Assembly (NCBI RefSeq): GCF_002104335.1
Contig: NZ_CP020867.1
Location: forward strand, 744,001 to 808,000
Direction: 5' to 3'
Source of the DNA: Campylobacter cuniculorum DSM 23162 = LMG 24588
GTDB taxonomy: Bacteria; Campylobacterota; Campylobacteria; Campylobacterales; Campylobacteraceae
Length of the DNA stretch: 64,000 bases
In this document: piece by piece, positions 27,700 through 35,005 of the stretch
Numbering within the stretch: position 1 is the first letter of the stretch
How the letters are laid out: each line of letters begins with the position of its first letter
Made by a program: the position numbers and the translations under genes
Notes under the pieces: generated by a model
Told to the model about the DNA's origin: nothing
Seen by the model: the letters and a program-made list of their open reading frames with translations, nothing else
Databases searched by the model: none

Positions 27700-28025
27700 T
27701 CTTTTTCTCCTAAGTATTTATCATTTTTGGCACAAGGAAGTTTGACAACAACATTTATAGTATTTTCTAAAGCTTTAAAATCTGTGGATTCATTAGGTTC
27801 TATTACAATAATATCACCCTTTGAGTAAATTTTATCATTCATTAAGACCTTGCCTTCTATGATAGCCGTAATTTCAGTAGCTATTCTATGATGATGTCTT
27901 TGTTCATAGTCTCCTTTTTTATATCTTTTTACACCCACTTCAACGGCTTCTGTGTTAAAGACACTTGGATTAAAATCTCCTATAAACCAACCTCTAATCA
28001 TATCATCGAGTTTGAAAATTTTCAT
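27696..28025 (-). CDS. Cupin-domain protein
   Basis: A 109-residue single-domain cupin. Metal-binding pattern: YKKGDYEQRHHHRIATEI (the HxH region with later glutamate) and KGDIIVIEPNEST for the second motif. Small cupins in glycan loci can be epimerases or isomerases or bind the small-molecule substrate; which applies here is unknown. One base separates it from the SnoaL-like gene upstream. Confidence 0.7.
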   Translation of the reverse strand: MKIFKLDDMIRGWFIGDFNPSVFNTEAVEVGVKRYKKGDYEQRHHHRIATEITAIIEGKVLMNDKIYSKGDIIVIEPNESTDFKALENTINVVVKLPCAKNDKYLGEKE

Positions 28026-28026
28026 C

Positions 28027-28356
28027 TTAAAACTCGTAAAGATAAGCTCTAAGTTTTACAATTTTTTTATTTTTCCATTCAATAATATCCACTCCTTTTA
28101 AATTTGTTTCATCGAGCTTTAGAATGAATTCTATGAAACTTGTATCATCATCTTGATAAATTTTATTTGCTTCAAAGCTTAGTTTTGAATGTTTTTCAAA
28201 AAGCTCATTTATAGCATTAAGACATATTTGTTTTCCTTCTAGATGTTTAACAGCAGGATCTTCTAGAATAAAATTTTCATCAAGTAAAGAAGAAATTGTT
28301 TTCAAATCTTTGTCATTAAAGGCTTTGATATAATTTTGAGTGAGTTTTTTAAGCAT
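28027..28356 (-). CDS. SnoaL/NTF2-like protein
   Basis: A 109-residue protein with the SnoaL opening YIKAFNDKDLKTISSLLDENF, then LEDPAVKHLEGKQ and a later FIEFILKLDETNLKGVDIIEW strand region, the NTF2-like cone fold. Such folds occur as isomerases, dehydratases or binding proteins, so the reaction cannot be assigned. It overlaps the next nucleotidyltransferase gene by eight bases and belongs to the same operon. Confidence 0.7.
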   Translation of the reverse strand: MLKKLTQNYIKAFNDKDLKTISSLLDENFILEDPAVKHLEGKQICLNAINELFEKHSKLSFEANKIYQDDDTSFIEFILKLDETNLKGVDIIEWKNKKIVKLRAYLYEF

Positions 28357-29074
28357 TTTTTATCCTTTCAAATTCTTTAATTTTTTCTGGGCTATAAAAA
28401 GTATGATACAAATTTTTGTCGATTCTTATATTTAAGATTTTTTTATTTTCTAAAATGAGTTCATTTAAAATGGGAGCAACAAAGTATTTTCCTTGATAAT
28501 TCACATCTTTTCTAATCATATTTTTAGCCCCATTTATAAAGAATTTTCCATGTTTAAAATAGTAAAATCCTGCAATGGCATCTTTGCTAACAGGTTTTTT
28601 TTCAAAGGCTTCTAAAACTATATTTGAAGAGTTACATTTTACATAAGCCCAACGCGGATGTATATTTTCAAAACTTAGAATTCCAGCATCATAAGCAGAA
28701 AATTTTTCAATCATTTCATTTAAATCAAATTCAAAAAATTGGTCTATATTGACAATAAGCAGAGGCTCATCGTTGTCAATAAAATCAATTGCCAACATAC
28801 AAGAACAAGCCATTCCACCTGTTTCTTTTTCTGTGAAGATATTTTTAGCTTTTTGATTTGTAAGAGTATGGATAGCATCATCAATATGAAAACGAAATGC
28901 TTCATCTTTCTTAAGTATAAAAATCAATTGTTTATTTTTAATATTTTCAAAATTTTTGATAAAAATCTCTAACATTGTTTTTCCGCAAATTTCAACAAAA
29001 GGCTTGGGAAAACCTTGTTTTGATTCATCAAAAAAATAACTCTTACCAGCTATTGGAACGAGGATGTTTAACAT
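28349..29074 (-). CDS. Sugar-type nucleotidyltransferase 2, variant signature
   Basis: A 241-residue paralogue-like relative of the 26962-27699 product: both have a PxAG opening, a D-x-P-L-I/L-I-x-N-x-D-Q metal site (here LLIVNIDQFFEFD), and a W-[SA]-[FY]-V-K strand. The canonical GxGxR loop is absent, reading VPIAGKSYFFDESKQGFPKPF. It may bind a different nucleotide or substrate, or be a non-catalytic or altered enzyme. Adjacent to the HAD gene with no intervening base. Confidence 0.75.
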   Translation of the reverse strand: MLNILVPIAGKSYFFDESKQGFPKPFVEICGKTMLEIFIKNFENIKNKQLIFILKKDEAFRFHIDDAIHTLTNQKAKNIFTEKETGGMACSCMLAIDFIDNDEPLLIVNIDQFFEFDLNEMIEKFSAYDAGILSFENIHPRWAYVKCNSSNIVLEAFEKKPVSKDAIAGFYYFKHGKFFINGAKNMIRKDVNYQGKYFVAPILNELILENKKILNIRIDKNLYHTFYSPEKIKEFERIKNA

Positions 29075-29704
29075 TTAATCCCTTTCAAATTTTTCTATGT
29101 GATTTTTGATATTTTCATAATTAACCTCTTCAACTTCTTTAACAATCATAACATTTGCTCCGCTTGCTTTTGCTGCTTTAATGCCATTTTCATTGTCTTC
29201 AATTATCATACATTGCTTAGGTTCTAAGTTAAATTTTAAAATTGCTTTAGAATACATTTGTGGATGGGGTTTAGGCTTTTCTACATCTTCATTTGAAAGG
29301 CAAAAATCTAAATACGACTCCAGAGCTGCTTTTTGCATCATTACATCAATAGTATGTCGTATGGAATTTGAACAAACAGCTAATTTATACCCTTCATTTT
29401 TGAGTTTTGAAAGGGCAAATTCGTGATGAAATCTAGGTTTGCAATAATTATAAACCATTTCCATAGTGTATTGTTGTTTAAGTTCATTAATGAATTCGTG
29501 CAAATTGTTACTTAATTTTTTATCAATTGAAAGCATCTTAAGTTTTTCTTTAGTTGGAAGTCCATCGAAAGTTGTTAAGTGTTCATACCTTGAAATTTCT
29601 GTGCCAAAAAGCCTTAAAGCTTTATTTAATGCTTCATAATGCCATTCTTTTGCTTCTATTAAAACTCCATCCATATCAAAAATAATTGCTTTAATCTTAG
29701 ACAT
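29075..29704 (-). CDS. HAD-superfamily hydrolase (beta-phosphoglucomutase-like)
   Basis: A 209-residue enzyme with motif I IIFDMDGVLIEAKEWHYEAL, motif II VCSNSIRHT, and motif III/IV KPKPHPQMY plus MIIEDNENGIKAAKASGA, the subfamily I arrangement with a small helical cap. It is probably a phosphatase or phosphomutase for a sugar- or alditol-phosphate, producing or trimming the substrate of the neighbouring nucleotidyltransferases. Overlaps the GDPD-like gene by eight bases. Confidence 0.82.
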   Translation of the reverse strand: MSKIKAIIFDMDGVLIEAKEWHYEALNKALRLFGTEISRYEHLTTFDGLPTKEKLKMLSIDKKLSNNLHEFINELKQQYTMEMVYNYCKPRFHHEFALSKLKNEGYKLAVCSNSIRHTIDVMMQKAALESYLDFCLSNEDVEKPKPHPQMYSKAILKFNLEPKQCMIIEDNENGIKAAKASGANVMIVKEVEEVNYENIKNHIEKFERD

Positions 29705-30335
29705 TGAAAAAATCCTTTGCTTTTTGAGGATAATCTGTGCAAAGCATTAAATTTTCTCTAGGATTTAATTCTAAGTCAATTTTTTTATATTCTTCCCATT
29801 CTTTTATGAAATCTCTACAATGAAGTTCAGGGGAAACAATGCACACTTTCTTTCCTTGTTTTAAATGATTTTTAATAATTTCTTTATCAATCCAATGAGT
29901 ATAGAATTCATCAAGCCATATTCCATCTGCTTTTTCATATAAGCAAGGCTTAGGTTCTAATTCACTTTGTCTTACAAAAACTTTAAAATTTAAATCAATA
30001 TAAGCCAAAGTATCCGGGATAGACATATCGAAAACGAAATAGTTTGTAATTTTATATTCTTCTAAAACTTGTTTGAGGGCAAACTGAAGCCCGTCAGCCT
30101 TAATATTTAAAGCAAGTGGGCATTCTAAAGGGTATTTTTTATAAAGAGCAAGGAGATTTTTTAAATTTAAAGCATTTTTATCAGCTATATCATGCGATAC
30201 AACTAAATCCCCCCCCCCATAATCTCTTATATCTGTTTCTATTCCATAATTATTTTCAAAACTCTTTTTAAAGGCTTTTAGAGTATTTTTTTCAATATTT
30301 TCTTGCCAAAAACCTCGATGAGCAAGCAAAAGCAT
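29697..30335 (-). CDS. Glycerophosphodiester phosphodiesterase-like protein, phase-variable
   Basis: A 212-residue TIM-barrel GDPD-like enzyme. Catalytic pair H6-R7 (AHRGFW), the N-T of the usual ENT motif at 17-18, metal-binding E33 and D35 (GIETDIRD), and H48 in VVSHD are present. A G10 tract encodes G40-G42 and starts D43, exactly where the family's D-G loop lies; the gene is ON as sequenced. No signal peptide, so it is cytoplasmic. It may hydrolyse or transfer a glycerophosphodiester for the capsule module. First gene of the minus-strand operon. Confidence 0.82.
   Translation of the reverse strand: MLLLAHRGFWQENIEKNTLKAFKKSFENNYGIETDIRDYGGGDLVVSHDIADKNALNLKNLLALYKKYPLECPLALNIKADGLQFALKQVLEEYKITNYFVFDMSIPDTLAYIDLNFKVFVRQSELEPKPCLYEKADGIWLDEFYTHWIDKEIIKNHLKQGKKVCIVSPELHCRDFIKEWEEYKKIDLELNPRENLMLCTDYPQKAKDFFNV
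30209..30218 (-). repeat. Poly-G tract (G10 on the minus strand), ON phase
   Basis: Ten C on the plus strand inside the GDPD-like gene. Codons TAT-GGG-GGG-GGG-GAT continue in frame, so G10 is the ON length. Slippage to 9 or 11 would truncate the protein after about 45 residues. Confidence 0.9.
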
Positions 30336-30377
30336 TTTTCTTATTGTATCCTCTCTATTTAAAATTTATGCTACAAT

Positions 30378-30393
30378 ATTAGCATATGCTAAT
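30378..30393. promoter_or_regulatory. 16-bp palindrome upstream of the GDPD-led operon
   Basis: ATTAGCATATGCTAAT is perfectly symmetric and lies 43-58 bases upstream of the first gene of the operon. It could be a repressor or activator site; no matching regulator gene is recognised nearby. Confidence 0.35.
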
Positions 30394-30527
30394 TTAAAAT
30401 GTTTTGAAATTTTTTGAGAATAGCAAACGTTTTAATTATTTATCAATAAAAAATACTTACTTTATTTAAATGTTTTATGCAAAATTTAGGGTTAAAATAA
30501 AATTTTAAATTGATTTGATGGTATTCG

Positions 30528-30558
30528 TTCAAAGCAAGTTATTTGACCTTGCTTTGAA
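30528..30558 (-). terminator. Hairpin after the DUF262 gene
   Basis: Perfect 11-bp arms TTCAAAGCAAG / CTTGCTTTGAA around a 9-base loop lie directly after the DUF262 stop codon. There is no U run, so termination may be partial or the hairpin may protect the RNA end. Confidence 0.5.
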
Positions 30559-30559
30559 T

Positions 30560-32263
30560 TTATTCTTTGAAACTCCAAGTGTCTTTGATGAATTGCATTA
30601 GTTTGTTGTATCTTTTATCAATAGCTTTTTTATCCCATTTGTCTTTAGCAAATTGTGAAATTTCTCTTTGTTGCAAGAGAGAGTTTTTATAACTTTCGCG
30701 TTTAACTTTAAAGGGTTTGTTTCCAAGTGAGCTATTGTGTCGTTTAGAAATCAGTAAAAGATTGCCTATGCAATCCACATACATTTCTCTAAAATGATCA
30801 TTATATGTTTCATACCCACTTTTTGCTTTTTCGCCTTTTTCAGTTCGCGGAGCAATGTGTTCAAGTTCTGGATTTTCGATAGAATCTTTTGTTGCTTTAT
30901 AGCCTCTTGTTTTAGCATCATCTTTTCTTAAATAATTTTCATAACGCATCAAAATATAAAGAGCAATCTTTGAATTTTCTCTGTAAATATACCTAAGACT
31001 ATTTTCATCCTCATCATCAGCCCCAAATAGTTTTTTATCGCTCCAATATTGATTTTTACAAATTTCTTTTAAAGAATTTGTAAGATTTTCTACATCTTTT
31101 TTTTCTTTAAATTTTTTTAAAACACCATTGAGTCTTGAAGATAAATCCGCTCTAGTTCGTGCAAGTTTATCCCTAAAAGCAATGATTTCTAAAGCTTTGA
31201 AAATTTCTTCTAAATTTTTTTTATCTTCTCTAAAAAATTCATAAGCTTTGATGATAAAAGGATACACTTCCCACACATTTAAATCAAGTAAATAATCCTT
31301 ATAATCACTCTTTAGTTGCCCAAAATTTTTCATATCAATAAAGGCTTGTTTAAGCTCTTCCATATAGTCTTCAATCCAAATAACCTTATCCTTAGGCTCT
31401 TTTGCTTTTTTTAGTTCTTTTTTATAATTTTTCTCATCATCGTTTTCGCGATAATTAAAATCAAATTTTGCAATATTAAAATAATTCAAAATTCTATCTT
31501 CATCAAGAAAATTTATATCCTTTAGTAAACGATAAATATCTTCAAAAATTTTTGTGATTTTTCGTAATTTTTCCTCACAGGATTCTTTTTCACAATAAGT
31601 ATAAATTTGATAGCTAAGATAAGACTTGAGTTTCTCTAAATTTGTGAGTTCTTTACCACGATTGTTTTGAAGTTCAAACATTAGGATAGAATCTTTTTTA
31701 TTATTAAAAGCTATGCTTAGAATTTGAGCTTTTTTCAAGGATTTAAAAAGTTTTAAGATTTCTTCTGTGCTTTTGCTTTCTAATTTTTTATTAAAAAATT
31801 CTTTCGCCTTTTTAATGCGGTCTTGAGAGAGTGTTTGAGCAGGATAGCTGTTGCTATTTTTGATGATATAATTTTCGAAATATCCATCATCATATTCTAC
31901 GGTTTTAAGTTTTGCTTTTGGGTTAAGATAAATTTCTTTGAACTTACTAAGAATTTCTTGCTTTTTTGTCTGATTTTCATTAAATTCTTTCTTTTCTAAG
32001 ATATTGTATAAAGCACGGATAAAAATTATAATGGTTGTGATTCTTTGCTGTCCATCGATAATTTCAGCAGTATTATTTTCAGACTCTTCAAGTAAGATAT
32101 TGCCAAAAAAATAGCAATTTTCACTTCTTGTTGCCTCTTCTAAATCTTCTAAAAATATATTCCATTGTTTTTCTTCCCAAGAATATGCCCTTTGATAAAT
32201 AGGAATTTTGTATTGTTTTTCGCGTTGAAAAAATTCCTCAATGGTCTGCTTTTTTGGAGTCAT
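30560..32263 (-). CDS. DUF262/DUF1524 protein (single-chain GmrSD-like restriction nuclease)
   Basis: A 567-residue protein. The N-terminal DUF262 domain shows YKIPIYQRAYSWEEKQW and the NTP-site motif EIIDGQQRITT. The C-terminal DUF1524 HNH-type nuclease shows LEHIAPR and CIGNLLLISKRHNSSLGNKPF. This layout is that of type IV modification-dependent restriction enzymes (GmrSD, BrxU, SspE relatives), which cut foreign, usually base- or backbone-modified, DNA. It is intact, solitary, has its own AAGGAAA ribosome site, and lies in an accessory junction. A 14-base T run (minus strand) lies 48 bases before its start. Confidence 0.85.
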   Translation of the reverse strand: MTPKKQTIEEFFQREKQYKIPIYQRAYSWEEKQWNIFLEDLEEATRSENCYFFGNILLEESENNTAEIIDGQQRITTIIIFIRALYNILEKKEFNENQTKKQEILSKFKEIYLNPKAKLKTVEYDDGYFENYIIKNSNSYPAQTLSQDRIKKAKEFFNKKLESKSTEEILKLFKSLKKAQILSIAFNNKKDSILMFELQNNRGKELTNLEKLKSYLSYQIYTYCEKESCEEKLRKITKIFEDIYRLLKDINFLDEDRILNYFNIAKFDFNYRENDDEKNYKKELKKAKEPKDKVIWIEDYMEELKQAFIDMKNFGQLKSDYKDYLLDLNVWEVYPFIIKAYEFFREDKKNLEEIFKALEIIAFRDKLARTRADLSSRLNGVLKKFKEKKDVENLTNSLKEICKNQYWSDKKLFGADDEDENSLRYIYRENSKIALYILMRYENYLRKDDAKTRGYKATKDSIENPELEHIAPRTEKGEKAKSGYETYNDHFREMYVDCIGNLLLISKRHNSSLGNKPFKVKRESYKNSLLQQREISQFAKDKWDKKAIDKRYNKLMQFIKDTWSFKE

Positions 32264-32310
32264 TTCGCTTTCCTTTGCATACTAAAGAATTAAAAGAGAG
32301 CTTATTTTAC

Positions 32311-32324
32311 AAAAAAAAAAAAAA
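32311..32324. repeat. Poly-A/T tract (14 bases) upstream of the DUF262 gene
   Basis: Fourteen A on the plus strand, i.e. T14 in the putative promoter region of the minus-strand DUF262 gene. Such runs may bend DNA or vary in length and change promoter spacing. Confidence 0.6.
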
Positions 32325-32439
32325 TAAATCAAGCTCAATTAAGAATATTACAAAGACGATTAAGCAAATTTTTACTTTTCTAAAAATACCTTTTGACAAG
32401 GTTATTTTTAGATTTTTCTTAAAACTAAGAGATGCAAAT

Positions 32440-33153
32440 TTAATCTTTGATGATTGTTGGCACAGATTTTAAGCCCAAACTTCTATATTTTTCATAAAGC
32501 TTAAAAGCTTCTGCAAGTTCTTTTTCACTAACTTTTGGAAGGGTTTTGATGTTTTCATCGTAGTATTTGTTGAGTATAGCGATTTTTTCTTCATCGTTTT
32601 TAGCTTTTTGAGTTTCTTTGTAAATGAGGGCAGATTTTTCAAACGCACTCTTTCCATGCACAGGGGTTAAAATATAATTGACTTGATAATCTTTAAGCTC
32701 ATCTTTAATCTCTTTTAAATGTTCCCTGCAGAAAGGGCATTCTGGGTCTGAAAACACATAAATAGCGGGTTTGTTTTTATCTCCCATACGAATCACCTTG
32801 TCTTCTTTTTGAATTGTGGTTTTAGCATTTTGAATGAAATTTTCTCTTGCCTCTTCGAATTTTTTTACTTCATAGGCTTGACGATAAGAAATTTTGGATT
32901 TGATATCAATAAGATCAGGGACGATGAGATTGTCCTTTGTAAAAAGAATTTCTTCTTGTTTTTTTCCATCGATTTCTACATTTAAAACAACACTTTCAAA
33001 ATCTGTATTTGCAACTTTTTGTCTTTGTGAAACACTGATTTTTGCGTCCGGAAACCGCGTCTTAATAGAATCTGAATAAAATGCAATAATTTGTTCATTA
33101 CTTGCACCAAATAGGACATTTGCACAAATTAAAGCTAAATAAATCTTTTTCAT
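32440..33153 (-). CDS. Periplasmic DsbC/DsbG-like thiol-disulfide protein
   Basis: A 237-residue protein with a signal peptide (about 1-17), an N-terminal dimerisation-like domain, and a thioredoxin-fold C-terminal half with the redox site DPECPFCREHL (C139, C142) and the cis-proline loop SVPTII near the end. DsbC-type proteins isomerise wrong disulfides in the periplasm. The position beside selB matches Cj1380 in C. jejuni (from memory). A 40-base gap separates it from selB; both read the same way. Confidence 0.85.
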   Translation of the reverse strand: MKKIYLALICANVLFGASNEQIIAFYSDSIKTRFPDAKISVSQRQKVANTDFESVVLNVEIDGKKQEEILFTKDNLIVPDLIDIKSKISYRQAYEVKKFEEARENFIQNAKTTIQKEDKVIRMGDKNKPAIYVFSDPECPFCREHLKEIKDELKDYQVNYILTPVHGKSAFEKSALIYKETQKAKNDEEKIAILNKYYDENIKTLPKVSEKELAEAFKLYEKYRSLGLKSVPTIIKD

Positions 33154-33193
33154 TTTTACCCCTTAAAAATTTTTACTTTTTTATTTTATACTT

Positions 33194-35005
33194 TTAATCC
33201 AAACAATTTGTTTTTAAAAATCTTTTTTCTTCTTTTTTTATCACAGCCTCTTGTTTGTCGAGGTATTCTAAATATGCGATTGCGTATTTTCTAGAAAGTT
33301 TAAAATTTTTCTTAATGATTTGAACATCAAGACTTTGCGTGTTGAGTAGGGTAAGAAATTCTTGCATTAAATTTTCAAGAGCATTTTTTTCTATGAAAAG
33401 ATTATGAGTGAGTCTTATAACCAAACCATTTTTGGTTAATTTTTTTAAAATTTCATCTCCGCTTTTTCTATCAAGACCTAAATTATCATAAAGATTATAA
33501 GGAGAATCGGGTTTTATACCTTGTTTTTTTAGAATTTGATAGAGTGCGTTATTGTTTTTTTCTTTGAGTTTTTCAAAATTCATACCCTTTTTAAAATACA
33601 CACCTCTTTCAAAGTCTAAAAAATCACTCATTTGTTTTAAAAGCAATTCGCAAAGACTTTCACTCGCCCAAGCAATCCTTAAGGCTAAAAAATGAGCTGA
33701 AAGCATGGCGTAAGGATTTTTTTCTAAAACAAAAAATACAAAGTTTTTAAGCTCATCTAAAACCCAAAGATGATAAACATTGAGTTCTTTTTCATCGACA
33801 AAAACCTCTCGTAAATCTTTTGCAAGGGCTAAAGCCTCTTTGTGATTGAGTTTAAATCTTTGATAGCTAGAAAGTAAGCCAAAGCCGTATTTATGAGTGT
33901 TTTTTAAGAATTCAAAAACTTCTTGAAAATTCTTTTTTTCAAGCAAATGCAAAAGCTTATTTTTTTGTTCCTTTTTCAAAGGTTCATTGACAGGATTTAA
34001 AATCCTGCCACCGCCGATTAAGCGATTGTTTTGAAGAAGTATGAATTTTTCATCAAAGCTTAAAAAAAGCTTTTTCTCAAATTTAAAATGCACGAAAAAT
34101 TTATCTTTTGCGAGTTTTTTTAAGATGAAACTTCTGCATTCTATTTGCCTTGTTCCTACGCAAAAAATCATTTTTTCATTTTTAAGATCTCCATTAACCA
34201 CGCCATCGCATTCAAAAAAGCCTTTAAAAAAACCTTTTTTGCTCAGCAAAAAACCTTTTTTGAGTTCTTTATAATTGCAATTTAAACTCAAAGCAACGCG
34301 GTTAAAGGCGCTCATACTTTCATAGTTTTTTTCGTGATTTTGTATATTTTTAACCAAAAGTTCTTTTTGATTGTCAAGGCAAATGATTTTTTCTCCCACT
34401 GAAATTTTACCCTCATTAAGACTACCCGTAACCACAGTTCCTATACCCTTTAAAGAAAAAATTCTATCGATATAATAATGAAAAACAAGATTTTCATCAG
34501 CATTTTTAGGCTTTAAACTAAAAAGATATTGTTTAAGCTCCTCAATGCCTAAATTTGTCAAGCTGCTTGTATAAAAAATTTTTAGAGGTTTTAATTCTAA
34601 ATTTTCAAATTCTTTTAAGAGAAATGCAGCCCTTTGTAAAAAATCTTTGCAAAGGTCGCATTTGCTAAAAACCAAGATGATTTTTTCTATTTCTAAAAGT
34701 TTTAAAATCCTTAAATGCTCGATACTTTGTTCCTTAAAACCTTCATTAATATCCACAACAAACAAGCAAGCACTAAAGGCAAATGCTCCGCTTATCATTG
34801 TTTTAACCAAGTCTTTATGTCCGGGAACATCGATAAAAGAAATATTTTTATCCTCTTTGCTTAAATTTGAAAAACTTAGATTTATAGTAATTTTTCTTTC
34901 TTTTTCTTCTTCTAAAGTGTCGCCTTCAAAACCATTGATGGCACGAATGAGTGAGGTTTTTCCATGATCAATATGCCCTGCTGTGCCGATGATGAGTGAA
35001 TTCAT
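33194..35005 (-). CDS. selB: Selenocysteine-specific elongation factor
   Basis: Carries Sec-tRNA to UGA codons marked by a SECIS hairpin. It has 603 residues: a GTPase domain (GTAGHIDHGKTSL, DVPGHKDLVKTM, FSKCDL), EF-Tu-like domains 2-3, then C-terminal winged-helix domains that bind the mRNA hairpin. Overlaps selA by four bases. No tRNA-Sec or selenoprotein gene is in the window; formate dehydrogenase is the expected client. Confidence 0.95.
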   Translation of the reverse strand: MNSLIIGTAGHIDHGKTSLIRAINGFEGDTLEEEKERKITINLSFSNLSKEDKNISFIDVPGHKDLVKTMISGAFAFSACLFVVDINEGFKEQSIEHLRILKLLEIEKIILVFSKCDLCKDFLQRAAFLLKEFENLELKPLKIFYTSSLTNLGIEELKQYLFSLKPKNADENLVFHYYIDRIFSLKGIGTVVTGSLNEGKISVGEKIICLDNQKELLVKNIQNHEKNYESMSAFNRVALSLNCNYKELKKGFLLSKKGFFKGFFECDGVVNGDLKNEKMIFCVGTRQIECRSFILKKLAKDKFFVHFKFEKKLFLSFDEKFILLQNNRLIGGGRILNPVNEPLKKEQKNKLLHLLEKKNFQEVFEFLKNTHKYGFGLLSSYQRFKLNHKEALALAKDLREVFVDEKELNVYHLWVLDELKNFVFFVLEKNPYAMLSAHFLALRIAWASESLCELLLKQMSDFLDFERGVYFKKGMNFEKLKEKNNNALYQILKKQGIKPDSPYNLYDNLGLDRKSGDEILKKLTKNGLVIRLTHNLFIEKNALENLMQEFLTLLNTQSLDVQIIKKNFKLSRKYAIAYLEYLDKQEAVIKKEEKRFLKTNCLD

